From NCBI RefSeq assembly GCF_019746665.1, contig NZ_JAIERS010000009.1:1-41985 (forward strand): a stretch of 41,985 nucleotides of DNA, written 5' to 3'. Of this stretch, positions 1 to 7,378 are shown piece by piece. This DNA is from Sphingomonas sp. Lineage in GTDB: Bacteria; Pseudomonadota; Alphaproteobacteria; Sphingomonadales; Sphingomonadaceae. Positions within the stretch are counted from its first letter, which is position 1; the number at the start of each line of letters is the position of its first letter. Made by a program: the position numbers and the translations under genes. The notes below the pieces were generated by a model. It ran no database searches, was not told the DNA's origin, and was given only the letters and a program-made list of their open reading frames with translations.

Positions 1-247
1 TGGGGGCGGCGGCGCTTGGCGTGGCGGGGGGCGCGGCCGGGGCGGGAGCGGCGGGCGCCGGCGCCGCGGCCTTGGCCTCCTCATGCGCCTTCACCGGCGA
101 GGGGCGCGCCTGCAGGCCCAAGCGGTGCGCCTTGCCGATCACCGCGTTGCGGCTGACGCCCCCCAAAGTTTCGGCGATCTGGCTGGCGGTAAGGCCCTTT
201 TCCCACATCGTCTTCAGCGTTTCGATCCGCTCTTCGGTCCAGCTCAT
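1..247 (-). CDS. gcrA: GcrA cell-cycle regulator, 3' end beyond window
   Basis: The reading frame starts with ATG at 247-245 and runs off the left edge without a stop, giving about 82 N-terminal residues. It begins MSWTEERIETLK and continues with a helix-turn-helix-like segment (residues about 8-45, including SRNAVIGKAHRLGL), the hallmark N-terminus of GcrA. An Ala/Pro-rich linker follows, as in the family. GcrA is an alphaproteobacterial transcription factor that works with sigma-70 at promoters carrying CcrM-methylated GANTC sites to drive S-phase genes. The C-terminal sigma-binding part lies outside the window. It is divergent from the ABC-2 permease at 320, with a 72-bp gap. Identification is by motif recognition and is strong; it is also good taxonomic evidence for Alphaproteobacteria. 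Confidence 0.9.
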   Translation of the reverse strand, partial: MSWTEERIETLKTMWEKGLTASQIAETLGGVSRNAVIGKAHRLGLQARPSPVKAHEEAKAAAPAPAAPAPAAPPATPSAAAP

Positions 248-319
248 TCTTTATCCTTCACCGCCTGCCCTTACCGGCCAGCTTGCCCAGCACAGCCCGA
301 GCGACTACCCCGCTTGGCC

Positions 320-1156
320 ATGAGCAGCCAAGAACAACTTTCCCGCCAGCGTCCGCCAGGGGCGCCGCTGTTCCGCCGCGTGAATTGGGGAGGGCTCCGC
401 ACGCTCTATGTGAAGGAGGTGCGCCGCTTCTTCAAGGTGCAGCTGCAAACCGTCTGGGGTCCGGCGGTGACGGCGGTGCTGTTCATGGTGATCTTCACGG
501 TCGCGACCGGCGCGCGACGACCGATCCTGGTGGGCGGCACCGAGGTCGCCTTCGCGGACTTCCTGGCGCCCGGGCTGATCATGATGCAGATGCTGCAGAA
601 CGCCTTCGCCAATTCCAGCTTCTCGCTGCTCGTCGGCAAGATCCAGGGGACGATCGTCGATTATCTGATGCCGCCGCTTTCCACCGGCGAGCTGCTCGCC
701 GGGCTGGTGGGCGGGGCGGTGACGCGCGCTTTCTGCATCGGCGGCGCGGTGTTCCTGGTGGTGCAGCTGTGGCCGGGGGTGCATGTCGTGCCGCGCCACC
801 CGCTCGCGATCCTTTATTTCGCGCTGACGGGCTCGGTGTTCCTGTCGCTGCTCGGAGTGCTCACCTCGATGTGGGCGGAGAAATTCGATCATGCGGCGAG
901 CGTCACCAATTTCGTGATCGCGCCCTTGTCGCTGCTGTCGGGCACCTTCTACTCGATCGACCGGCTGGCGCCGACGTTCCAGATGATCAGCCATTTCAAC
1001 CCGTTCTTCTACATCATCTCGGGCTTCCGCTATGGCTTCCTGCTGGAGGCGGATTCGAACGTCGCGCTGGGCGCGGTGGTGATCGGGGTGATCGACCTCG
1101 CTTTCGGGCTGCTCGTCTACCGCCTGCTCGCGAGCGGCTGGCGGCTGAAGAACTGA
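320..1156 (+). CDS. ABC-2 type transporter permease
   Basis: A 278-residue polytopic membrane protein of the ABC-2 permease family, the membrane half of an exporter whose ATPase is not in the window. After a hydrophilic N-terminus of about 45 residues there are roughly six hydrophobic segments. The motif SGTFYSIDRLAP followed by NPFFYIISGFRYG near residues 210-240 is characteristic of ABC-2 permeases of the NodJ/YadH kind. The reading frame is open back to 83, but the ATG at 320 gives the usual family length and N-terminus, and the upstream part overlaps the gcrA promoter region. Only a weak ribosome-binding site is visible. The substrate cannot be told from sequence; such permeases are linked to lipid, polysaccharide or drug export. 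The partner ATPase may be encoded elsewhere. Confidence 0.85.
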   Translation: MSSQEQLSRQRPPGAPLFRRVNWGGLRTLYVKEVRRFFKVQLQTVWGPAVTAVLFMVIFTVATGARRPILVGGTEVAFADFLAPGLIMMQMLQNAFANSSFSLLVGKIQGTIVDYLMPPLSTGELLAGLVGGAVTRAFCIGGAVFLVVQLWPGVHVVPRHPLAILYFALTGSVFLSLLGVLTSMWAEKFDHAASVTNFVIAPLSLLSGTFYSIDRLAPTFQMISHFNPFFYIISGFRYGFLLEADSNVALGAVVIGVIDLAFGLLVYRLLASGWRLKN

Positions 1157-1228
1157 CGTCCCGCGCCGGGACGGCGTTAACGATTCTGGCCGCTGGCCCT
1201 AATTCTTACCGGCGCGTTAACTGCGCTC

Positions 1229-1384
1229 ATGAACGGCTTGTTAAACCCTTCGGCGCGCCATCCGCTGCGCCGCCGCCTGCCCCCGCCGCGCCCCGCGCGC
1301 CGGCATGACGATGACCAGGATCTGCGGCTGTTCGCGCTGAGCTTCACCGCCTTCTTCATCTGCATCTACACGCTGATCTTCTGA
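1229..1384 (+). CDS. Small single-span membrane protein (51 aa)
   Basis: A short frame with an ATG at 1229 and TGA at 1382-1384. The N-terminal half is very basic and proline-rich (LRRRLPPPRPARR), followed by acidic residues (HDDDQD). The C-terminal 20 residues form one hydrophobic helix ending YTLIF. This positive-inside pattern predicts an inner-membrane protein with its N-terminus in the cytoplasm. It sits 72 bp downstream of the ABC-2 permease and converges with the MFS gene, whose stop codon begins at the next base (1385). I recognise no family; the clean topology and tight packing argue that it is a real gene. A chance frame cannot be excluded. Confidence 0.55.
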   Translation: MNGLLNPSARHPLRRRLPPPRPARRHDDDQDLRLFALSFTAFFICIYTLIF

Positions 1385-2683
1385 TCAGTCGCACAGCTGG
1401 TGCAGCCGGTGCCCGAGCCAGGCGGCGATCGGGCTCATCGCCGCGACCAGGAACAGCATGTCCTGCGGCAGCACGCCGAGCGTGCCGATGCCAACCACGA
1501 CACCCGAACTCACCGCCATCGCGCCGGCGTTGACGACATTGTTCGCCGCCACCGTGCGCGAAGTCTGGTCCTTTTCCACAGAAGTGGTGAGGAACGCATA
1601 GAGCGGCACCACGAACATCCCGCCGGTGATCGCGATCGCCATCAGCGCGGCGATCACCGCCCAGGCGCGCGACAGGCTGAAGAACGCCTCCAGATCATAA
1701 AGCGTGCCCGCCGGCGCCGCCGGCCAGGCGCGGCACAGCAGCGAGAAGGCGACGACGCACAGCCCCATCGCGATCACCGATCCCGGCGCATATTTGGCTG
1801 AAGTATGCCCTTTCAGCAGCGCGTTGATCGCGACCGAGCCGACCGCGACCCCGATCGAGAACAAGGCGATGATCGTCGTCGTCACCGTCTCGTCGGCGGT
1901 CAGCACATTCTTCACCAGCGGCGGGAAGATGATGATCAGCACCGCCCCCATCGACCAGAAGAAGCTGATCGCGACGATCGCCATGAACAGCCGCGGAATG
2001 TGCATCGTCGCCGAGATGATGCGAAGGCTGGCGGTGAAGGGATTGGCGTCGATCTTCAGCACCTTGCCCAGCCGCGGCGCGGGCGGCACGCGCAGCGACA
2101 TCAGCCAGCCGACGCCGGCGATGGAGAGCACGCTGATCACCGTCCAGTGCGGCGGCAGCTTCGCCAGGAAACCGGCGACGATCGTGCCGGTCAGGATCGC
2201 GAGATAGGTCGCCGCCTCCACCAGGCCGGTGCCGCCCAGCACCTCGTCCTCGCGCAGATGCTGCGGCAGGATGGCGTATTTGATCGGGCCGAAGAAGGTC
2301 GAATGAACCCCCAGCCCCAGCACCGCGATCAGCATCAGCGCCAGCCCGGCCATGCTGTAGCCGGCATGGGCGATCAGCAGCCCGGCGCCGCCGGCGACCA
2401 TGATCAGGATTTCGGCGGTCTTGACGATGCGGATGATGCGCGACTTGTCGTGCGTGTCCGCCAATTGCCCGGCCAGCGCCGAAAGCAGGAAGAACGGCAG
2501 GATCCCGATCGCGGTGGCCAGCGCGTTGAACGATTGCTCCACCTTGGCGTCGTTGAAGATGCGATAGGTCGCGAACAGCACCATCGCCTGCTTGAACAGA
2601 TTGTCGTTGAAAGCTCCCAGAAACTGCGTGGTGAAGAGCGGGAGAAAGCGGCGCTCCTTGAGTAGCCCGAGCGCGTTCAGCAT
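1385..2683 (-). CDS. MFS transporter, LplT-like
   Basis: A 432-residue, 12-helix major facilitator. The N-terminal sequence FLPLFTTQFLGAFNDNLFKQA is the signature of the lysophospholipid transporter LplT and of the MFS half of fused acyltransferase/LplT proteins. The loop motif GQLADTHDKSRI between helices 2 and 3 corresponds to the MFS signature A. In relatives the protein flips lysophosphatidylethanolamine or 2-acylglycerophospholipids to the inner leaflet for re-acylation. Here the protein ends after the MFS domain; no fused PlsC-type acyltransferase or acyl-ACP synthetase follows. The ATG at 2683 is chosen over an upstream in-frame start at 2752 because it leaves the usual short N-terminus before the FNDN motif. 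It is divergent from pgsA, so two phospholipid genes may share the 138-bp region between them. Substrate specificity is inferred. Confidence 0.8.
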   Translation of the reverse strand: MLNALGLLKERRFLPLFTTQFLGAFNDNLFKQAMVLFATYRIFNDAKVEQSFNALATAIGILPFFLLSALAGQLADTHDKSRIIRIVKTAEILIMVAGGAGLLIAHAGYSMAGLALMLIAVLGLGVHSTFFGPIKYAILPQHLREDEVLGGTGLVEAATYLAILTGTIVAGFLAKLPPHWTVISVLSIAGVGWLMSLRVPPAPRLGKVLKIDANPFTASLRIISATMHIPRLFMAIVAISFFWSMGAVLIIIFPPLVKNVLTADETVTTTIIALFSIGVAVGSVAINALLKGHTSAKYAPGSVIAMGLCVVAFSLLCRAWPAAPAGTLYDLEAFFSLSRAWAVIAALMAIAITGGMFVVPLYAFLTTSVEKDQTSRTVAANNVVNAGAMAVSSGVVVGIGTLGVLPQDMLFLVAAMSPIAAWLGHRLHQLCD

Positions 2684-2821
2684 GGCGGAAGGTGCGATCC
2701 TTTTGGCATCAAAGTGGCGGGCGGCATAGCCGATGCCCGACAATTGCCGCAAATGGATTCGGCTGAGGCGGGGCGGAGGTTACGGCTTCCCAGCGGACGC
2801 GGGCCGCCTTAATTCGGGGGG

Positions 2822-3376
2822 ATGCTCACCCTGCCCAATCTGCTGACGCTTTCGCGGATCGTCGCGGTGCCGCTGCTCGTGCTGCTGCTGGCCTGGCCCG
2901 GTTGGGCGCTGGGCTATGCGTTGGCGTTCGCGCTCTACTGCCTGATGGGCGTGACCGATTATTTCGACGGTTATCTGGCCCGCGCGCAGGGCACGGTGTC
3001 GAAGCTGGGCATTTTCCTCGATCCGATCGCCGACAAGATCATGGTCGCGGCCGTCATCCTGATCCTGGTGGGGGCCGGCCATATCCAGGGGCCGGACGTG
3101 ATCGCCGCGCTCGTCATCCTGCTGCGCGAGATCGCGGTATCGGGGCTGCGCGAGTTCCTGGCGCAATTGCAGGTGTCGGTGCCGGTGTCGCAGCTCGCCA
3201 AGTGGAAGACCACGCTGCAGCTGGTTGCGCTCGGCGCGCTGATCCTGGCGGGCGCGCTGCCCGGCCTGGCGACGCTGCACTTGATCGGCCTGGTCGCGCT
3301 GTGGAGCGCCGCGCTGCTGACGCTGGTGACAGGCTATGACTATCTGCGCGTCGGCCTGAAGCATATGGATAGCTGA
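2822..3376 (+). CDS. pgsA: CDP-diacylglycerol--glycerol-3-phosphate 3-phosphatidyltransferase
   Basis: A 184-residue integral membrane enzyme that makes phosphatidylglycerol phosphate from CDP-diacylglycerol and glycerol-3-phosphate. The complete CDP-alcohol phosphotransferase motif is present: Asp46, Asp49-Gly50, Ala53-Arg54, Gly63, Asp67 and Asp71. The N-terminal LPNLLTLSRI is typical of PgsA. Hydrophobic segments follow to the C-terminus. The ATG at 2822 is preceded by a run of G that can serve as ribosome-binding site. The stop overlaps the moaD start by one base, so pgsA, moaD and moaE form an operon. The pgsA-moaD-moaE order is one I associate with sphingomonads. Confidence 0.95.
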   Translation: MLTLPNLLTLSRIVAVPLLVLLLAWPGWALGYALAFALYCLMGVTDYFDGYLARAQGTVSKLGIFLDPIADKIMVAAVILILVGAGHIQGPDVIAALVILLREIAVSGLREFLAQLQVSVPVSQLAKWKTTLQLVALGALILAGALPGLATLHLIGLVALWSAALLTLVTGYDYLRVGLKHMDS

Positions 3377-3627
3377 TGGAGCTGCTCTACTTCGCCTGGG
3401 TGCGCGAGAAGATGGGGCGCGGCGGCGAGCGGGTGGCGCCGCCGGCCGAGGTCGAGACGGTCGCGCAGCTGATCGCCTGGCTGCGCGCGCGCGGACCCGT
3501 CGAGGACGCGGCGCTCGCCGACAGCACGCGGTTGCGCGCCGCGGTCGATCAGGTGTTCGTGGGCCTCGACGCCTCGATCAAGAGCGCGCGCGAGGTGGCG
3601 CTGTTCCCGCCGGTGACGGGCGGATGA
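3376..3627 (+). CDS. moaD: Molybdopterin synthase sulfur carrier subunit
   Basis: An 83-residue ubiquitin-like protein (beta-grasp fold) starting MELLYFAWVREKMG and ending in PPVTGG. The C-terminal Gly-Gly is the thiocarboxylation site that donates sulfur to cyclic pyranopterin monophosphate in molybdenum cofactor synthesis. Length and the conserved VALFPPVTGG tail match MoaD. Its ATG overlaps the pgsA stop (TGATG) and its stop overlaps the moaE start (ATGA), so it is translationally coupled on both sides. The partner MoaE follows immediately. Confidence 0.93.
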   Translation: MELLYFAWVREKMGRGGERVAPPAEVETVAQLIAWLRARGPVEDAALADSTRLRAAVDQVFVGLDASIKSAREVALFPPVTGG

Positions 3628-4061
3628 TCCGCGTGCTGCTGCCGACCGAGCCGATCGATACGGCGGCCGAACTCGCGCGGCTGGAAGGCGCCGAGGCGGG
3701 CGCGGTCGCGAGCTTCACGGGCCTGGTGCGGCGCGACGATGGCGTGAGCGCGCTCGAGCTGGAACATTATCCGGGCGCGACCGATGCGGCGCTGCTGAAG
3801 CTCGCCCAGGCGGCGAGCGAGCGCTGGTCGCTGAGCGCCGCGACGATCGTTCACCGCGTCGGGCGGATGCTGCCGGGCGAGCGCATCGTCTTCGTCGGCA
3901 CCGCCGCGCGCCACCGCGCGGCGGCGCTCGACGCGTGCGCGTTCCTGATCGACCGGCTGAAGACCGACGCGCCGTTCTGGAAGCGCGAGGAAACGCCGCA
4001 AGGCGCGCGCTGGGTGGAGGCGCGCACGGCCGACGACGCGGCGGCGGGGCGCTGGGATTGA
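3624..4061 (+). CDS. moaE: Molybdopterin synthase catalytic subunit
   Basis: A 145-residue protein of the MoaE family, the catalytic large subunit of molybdopterin synthase, which forms a heterotetramer with MoaD. Recognisable features are FTGLVRR near residue 31, HRVGRMLPGE near 77, and KTDAPFWKRE starting at Lys113; Lys113 and Lys120 match the conserved active-site lysines. The start overlaps moaD by four bases (ATGA). The sequence looks complete and intact. It acts in the cytoplasm. No other molybdenum cofactor genes are in the window. Confidence 0.93.
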   Translation: MIRVLLPTEPIDTAAELARLEGAEAGAVASFTGLVRRDDGVSALELEHYPGATDAALLKLAQAASERWSLSAATIVHRVGRMLPGERIVFVGTAARHRAAALDACAFLIDRLKTDAPFWKREETPQGARWVEARTADDAAAGRWD

Positions 4062-4097
4062 ACGGCACGGGCCTCGTCCTCCCGAGCCGCTGAAACG

Positions 4098-4397
4098 CTA
4101 CCCCTCCACCGCCACCGTCAGCGCCTCGATCCGCGCCTCCACTTCGTCCCCCACCGCCGCGCGCTCGACCAGCGCGAGGTCGGCGACCAACTCGCGCCGC
4201 GTGTCGAACTCGGCGTCGTGCAGCCCCGCGAGCCAGGCATCGAACGCCGGCGAGGCGGCGGCGGCGAGCGTCAGCGCGTGGCGGGTGCCGGTGAAGGTCG
4301 CGCTCGCCCAGTGGCGGCTGTGATGCGCGCGCACGCGCACCGCGCACCCCGCCGCCGCCGCCGAACGCACCAGCCGCTGGGCGATCAACGCGCTCAT
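4098..4397 (-). CDS. Hypothetical protein (99 aa), second gene of a putative SOS-linked pair
   Basis: A 99-residue soluble alpha-helical protein without recognised domain. It is rich in Ala and Arg, with an HHSRHW segment near residue 25 and an acidic C-terminal half. Its ATG overlaps the stop of the upstream 63-residue gene by four bases (4394-4397), so the two are very probably co-transcribed and translationally coupled. The pair reads away from the S24-type regulator at 4652 and shares its operator region. I do not recognise the family and propose no function. Confidence 0.6.
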   Translation of the reverse strand: MSALIAQRLVRSAAAAGCAVRVRAHHSRHWASATFTGTRHALTLAAAASPAFDAWLAGLHDAEFDTRRELVADLALVERAAVGDEVEARIEALTVAVEG

Positions 4398-4585
4398 GCC
4401 TCGAACTCGCGGATGAAGCGCTCGACCCGCGCCGCCATCGCCTCGCGCGGCTCGCGTCCCCGGCGCAAGTCGCCCACCAGCCGCGGATCATTGGCGGCGA
4501 GCCTTCCAAAGCGCGTCGGCGGCATGTTGGTGCGGCGCAGGAAGCGTTCGATCTTGGACAGTAGCATCATCGTCTCCCGACTCAT
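4394..4585 (-). CDS. Small helical protein (63 aa), possibly DNA-binding, behind a LexA-type operator
   Basis: A 63-residue protein with a compact helical pattern (SKIERFLRRTNMPPTRFGRL, then DPRLVGDLRRGREPR), which looks like a short helix-turn-helix, but no named family is assigned. The minus-strand leader reads AAGGAACA directly before the ATG, so a ribosome-binding site AAGGA is present and overlaps the GTTC-N7-GTTC motif. The position suggests direct repression of this gene by a LexA-type protein. It is the first gene of a two-gene unit with 4098-4397 and is divergent from the S24 regulator at 4652. The role is unknown. Confidence 0.7.
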   Translation of the reverse strand: MSRETMMLLSKIERFLRRTNMPPTRFGRLAANDPRLVGDLRRGREPREAMAARVERFIREFEA

Positions 4586-4586
4586 T

Positions 4587-4601
4587 GTTCCTTATTTGTT
4601 C
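4587..4601. promoter_or_regulatory. Putative LexA operator GTTC-N7-GTTC
   Basis: The sequence GTTCCTTATTTGTTC is an exact match to the alphaproteobacterial LexA operator, a direct repeat GTTC-N7-GTTC (GAAC-N7-GAAC on the other strand), with the A/T-rich spacer usual for real sites. It ends one base before the start codon of the 63-residue gene and lies 51 bases upstream of the S24-type regulator. About one such match is expected by chance in a window of this size when both strands are counted, so it is the position between divergent genes, one of them LexA-like, that supports function. Confidence 0.55.
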
Positions 4602-4651
4602 TCATTGGCTTTCCAACTTGTCTAGGATTTTTCCTATGCTACAGTCGCGTC

Positions 4652-5260
4652 ATGACGAACGACCCCCGCGCGGCCCTGCTGGCCCATGCGGCGGCGCGGG
4701 GGGAGAGCCTCGCGGCGCTGTCGCGGCTGATCGGGCGGAACGCCGCCTATCTCCAGCAATTCGCGACGCGCGGCTCGCCCAAGCGGCTCGACGAGGGCGA
4801 CCGGCGCCGGCTCGCGGCTTATCTGGGGGTGGATGAGGTCGAGCTGGGCGGTCCGCCCGCGCCGCCGCCCCCGGTCGCGGTGCCCCGGCTCGATGCGCGC
4901 GCGGCGGCGGGGCATGGCGTGCCGGTCGAGGAAGCGCGCGCGCTGGGACATGAGACGTTCGACGCGGCCACGTTGCGCGCGCTCGGCCTCGCCCCCGGCG
5001 CGGCGGCGATCCTGACCGCCGAGGGCGATTCGATGCTGCCGACGATCGCCCCGGGCGACGAACTGCTGATCGACGCGCGCGACCGCGAGGGCGAAGGGCT
5101 GTTCGTGCTGCGTCGCGACGGCGCGCTCTTGGTGAAGCGCGTCGCCCGCGCCGCCGACGGCTGGCGGCTGCTGAGCGACAACCCGGCTTATCCGCCGATG
5201 AGCGCGGCGGGGGCGGAGCGGGTCGGGCGCGTGGTGCGGCTTACCCGGCGGTTACGCTAG
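4652..5260 (+). CDS. XRE/S24-type (LexA/CI-like) transcriptional regulator
   Basis: A 202-residue regulator. Residues about 5-62 form a helix-turn-helix-like DNA-binding region (LAALSRLIGRNAAYLQQF), followed by a proline-rich linker (GGPPAPPPPVAVP). Residues 83-202 form a peptidase S24 domain with the catalytic Ser in GDSM (Ser127) and the Lys in LLVKR (Lys162). An Ala-Gly bond lies at 86-87 in AAAGHG, the position expected for RecA-stimulated self-cleavage. It is therefore probably a repressor sensitive to DNA damage or a relative that kept the fold. The upstream region shared with the 63-residue gene contains a LexA-type box, so autoregulation or SOS control is plausible. It is not the housekeeping LexA by its N-terminus. 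Confidence 0.85.
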   Translation: MTNDPRAALLAHAAARGESLAALSRLIGRNAAYLQQFATRGSPKRLDEGDRRRLAAYLGVDEVELGGPPAPPPPVAVPRLDARAAAGHGVPVEEARALGHETFDAATLRALGLAPGAAAILTAEGDSMLPTIAPGDELLIDARDREGEGLFVLRRDGALLVKRVARAADGWRLLSDNPAYPPMSAAGAERVGRVVRLTRRLR

Positions 5261-5264
5261 GCGC

Positions 5265-5444
5265 TCAGCCCCGTCCGCGATCGAGCAGCCATACGCCCAG
5301 CGCCAGCAACGCCCCCACGCCGAGCCCGATCAGCAAGCCCGCGCTCGGCTGGCGCTGGGTCGCGCCGATGAAGGCGCCAAGCATGGTCGCGATCGCCAGG
5401 AGGATGCCGCCCGCCGCGGGCGACCGTTTGGAAGGACTGCGCAT
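5265..5444 (-). CDS. Small two-helix membrane protein (59 aa)
   Basis: Starts at ATG 5444 (MRSPSKRSPAAGG) and ends four bases past the stop of the convergent S24 regulator. Two hydrophobic helices (residues about 11-27 and 34-53) flank a short QRQPS loop; the ends are basic (SPSKR, DRGRG), predicting both termini in the cytoplasm. The frame is open to 5558, but the ATG at 5444 gives the compact two-helix protein and avoids overlap with the divergent gene at 5546. No characterised family is recognised. Confidence 0.65.
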   Translation of the reverse strand: MRSPSKRSPAAGGILLAIATMLGAFIGATQRQPSAGLLIGLGVGALLALGVWLLDRGRG

Positions 5445-5493
5445 CACGGTGCCCTGCCATGCCGGCGGCACAAAGGCCATGGCTGCCGGCACA

Positions 5494-5511
5494 TTTACCA
5501 AAATGGGTAAA
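5494..5511. promoter_or_regulatory. Inverted repeat TTTACC-N6-GGTAAA, possible operator
   Basis: A perfect 6-bp inverted repeat with a 6-bp spacer in the 101-bp region between two divergent small genes (starts at 5444 and 5546). It lies 34 bp upstream of the ATG at 5546, where a dimeric regulator could bind over the promoter. It is too short to be a good terminator and neither gene ends here. No regulator is assigned. Confidence 0.35.
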
Positions 5512-5545
5512 GCGATAGAGGGCAAGCGGGGCCTACAGGGGTGCC

Positions 5546-5788
5546 ATGCAGCTCCCAACCGCGCCGGTCGACCCGCTCCCCATTCTTACCGATCGCGCGC
5601 TCGCTGAAACCGCGCTGGCGTTGATCGCCTCGCATGGCGACGCCGCGCTGACCCATGCGCACCAGCAGGTCCGCGCCAGCCGTGACGCGGGCAACGTCGT
5701 CAACTTCTGTCGCTATCGGCAGATCGAGCGGCTGATCGCGGCGCTGCAGCGTATCGACGCCGGCGCCGATCCCGCGCCGCTTCAATAA
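5546..5788 (+). CDS. Hypothetical protein (80 aa)
   Basis: An 80-residue soluble helical protein with the pattern HGDAALTHAHQQVRASRDAG and then RYRQIERLIAALQRID. This alternation resembles small conserved proteins common in sphingomonads that detect nothing in named enzyme families; I cannot name it with certainty. The start is ATG 5546 preceded by AGGGG. Its 3' end overlaps by seven bases the end of the convergent priming glycosyltransferase gene. No function is proposed. Confidence 0.65.
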   Translation: MQLPTAPVDPLPILTDRALAETALALIASHGDAALTHAHQQVRASRDAGNVVNFCRYRQIERLIAALQRIDAGADPAPLQ

Positions 5789-7170
5789 GCGCGCTTGTGG
5801 ACCAGCACCGCGAAGGTGCGCAGCAGGATATAGGCGTCGATGAACAGCGACCAACGCGACGCATATTCAAGGTGGCATTGCAGGCGCAGCATCAAATCGT
5901 CGCGATGGTCGGTCGCGCCCCGAAACCCCCGCACCTGCGCAAGGCCGGTGATGCCGGGCTTGATCGCATGGCGCAGCCAATAACGCCGGTCGACGTGCCA
6001 GAAGAGCTGATCGCCCGCGAGCGAGCCCAACGCATGGGGACGCGGGCCGACCAGGCTCATATCGCCCTCCACCACGTTGAACAGCTGGGGCAGTTCGTCG
6101 AGGCTGGTGCGGCGCAGGATGCGGCCCAGGGGCGTGATGCGATCATCGTCACGCGCCGTCGAGCGACGTCCATCGCTGTCGCAGCTCTCCTCCCGCATGG
6201 TGCGGAATTTATAGACGTCGAACAGCCGGTTGCTGCGTCCCATGCGGCGCTGGCGGAACAGCACCGGGCCGGGGCTGGAAAGCTTCACCAGCACCGCGAT
6301 CACGAGCATGAGCGGGGTCAACACGATGATCGCGGGCACCGTGATCGCCAGATCGAACAGCCGCTTGAGCAGGCGGCTGCGAATATCCAGCCGGCCCGTC
6401 GACACCGGGATGCCGGCGAGGGTCGCGCCGCGATCAAGGCTCAGGTGGCCGATCGCGTGAAGCTCGGGCAGGAGGAGTTCGCCGTTGCAGCCGATGCCTT
6501 TCAGGAACAGCGACCAGGTCTCGCGCCGGTCGCGCGCCGCCGAAACCACGACCTGGTCGGCGCCGTAGAGCAGGCCGGAAATCTGGTGCAGCGCGTGCGG
6601 ATCATTGGGATCGGCGACGATGCCCAGCGCCGCCATGTCGAACACTTCATAGCCGGGCGGCGCTTCGACCGTTTCGCCATCGATCACCAGCACCCGGCGG
6701 ATGAAACGCGCGCCGAGCTTTTGGCCGACGAACCACTGCACCACCAGCCGTTCGGCACTGATCAACAGCGCGGCGATGCCAACGCCCACGAACAGGAACA
6801 GTCGCGAGATATCGGTACCGTCCTTCAGCGCCACCGATGTGAGCGCGTTGAACGCGAGCGCCAAGGCAAGCGACGACAGCACGCGCTCGATCCCGACGCG
6901 GGTCGCGAACGCTTCATAGCTGTAAGCGCCCGAATAAAAGGCGACGATCGCGAATACCGGCAGCAAGGTGATGAGCGTGGCGCTGTCCATCACGAAGCCG
7001 AAGGTGCCGTGACGGATGAGCGCCGAGATCGCGAAGGCAAGGCAGATCGCGAGCAGATCGAGCAGCATCTGCACCAGATACACCATGACCCGCATCGATT
7101 CGGTGGTGATCGGCCGCGCGGGGATTTTGGCGCGCGTATCAGGGGAAACAGCCAAATTGCCGGTCAACAT
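5782..7170 (-). CDS. EPS polyprenyl-phosphate hexose-1-phosphate transferase (priming)
   Basis: A 462-residue protein that would transfer hexose-1-phosphate (commonly glucose-1-phosphate in sphingans) from a sugar nucleotide to undecaprenyl phosphate, the first step of the EPS repeat. Four N-terminal membrane helices (residues about 25-150) and a nucleotide-binding-like middle region are followed by a further membrane helix (about 275-300) and the catalytic cytoplasmic domain. That domain carries the family blocks SPGPVLFRQRRMG, YKFRTMR, DELPQLFNVVEGDMSLVGPRP and KPGITGLAQVRG, all intact. This layout is that of WbaP/WcaJ/GelB-type enzymes. The ATG at 7170 is preferred over the TTG at 7179. 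It is the most likely entry enzyme for the polymer built by the rest of the locus. The sugar is inferred from the sphingan analogy. Confidence 0.92.
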   Translation of the reverse strand: MLTGNLAVSPDTRAKIPARPITTESMRVMVYLVQMLLDLLAICLAFAISALIRHGTFGFVMDSATLITLLPVFAIVAFYSGAYSYEAFATRVGIERVLSSLALALAFNALTSVALKDGTDISRLFLFVGVGIAALLISAERLVVQWFVGQKLGARFIRRVLVIDGETVEAPPGYEVFDMAALGIVADPNDPHALHQISGLLYGADQVVVSAARDRRETWSLFLKGIGCNGELLLPELHAIGHLSLDRGATLAGIPVSTGRLDIRSRLLKRLFDLAITVPAIIVLTPLMLVIAVLVKLSSPGPVLFRQRRMGRSNRLFDVYKFRTMREESCDSDGRRSTARDDDRITPLGRILRRTSLDELPQLFNVVEGDMSLVGPRPHALGSLAGDQLFWHVDRRYWLRHAIKPGITGLAQVRGFRGATDHRDDLMLRLQCHLEYASRWSLFIDAYILLRTFAVLVHKRAY

Positions 7171-7378
7171 CGCCCCCAAACTGCCACATCATCAGCGTCC
7201 GACGACGACTGACCTCCATCCCACACGCCAGGAGCGCTCAACATGGGATACATGCTTTCCAAGTGATTAAAGTATAATCGGCTTGGCGCAGCCGTGCAAA
7301 CCACGGCAACGGAATGATGAACCAATCTGGGATGGGCCGAAAGGTTGGCGGGGCCAGCCGTGCCCCAACGCAGGCAGG

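Noticed and set aside
1176..1221. Two GTTAAC sites and a GATTC near the 51-residue gene as CtrA or GcrA/CcrM sites
   Set aside because: The CtrA consensus needs TTAA-N7-TTAA, which is not met, and one GANTC pentamer is expected often by chance. Proximity to gcrA is not evidence.
1805..2665. Long plus-strand frame opposite the MFS transporter gene
   Set aside because: It is antisense to a clear transporter, is rich in Arg, His, Gln and Asp without hydrophobic pattern, and reflects the GC-rich third positions of the real gene. The same holds for the long frames at 5797-7212, 20445-21713, 25343-26908 and 30535-32343.
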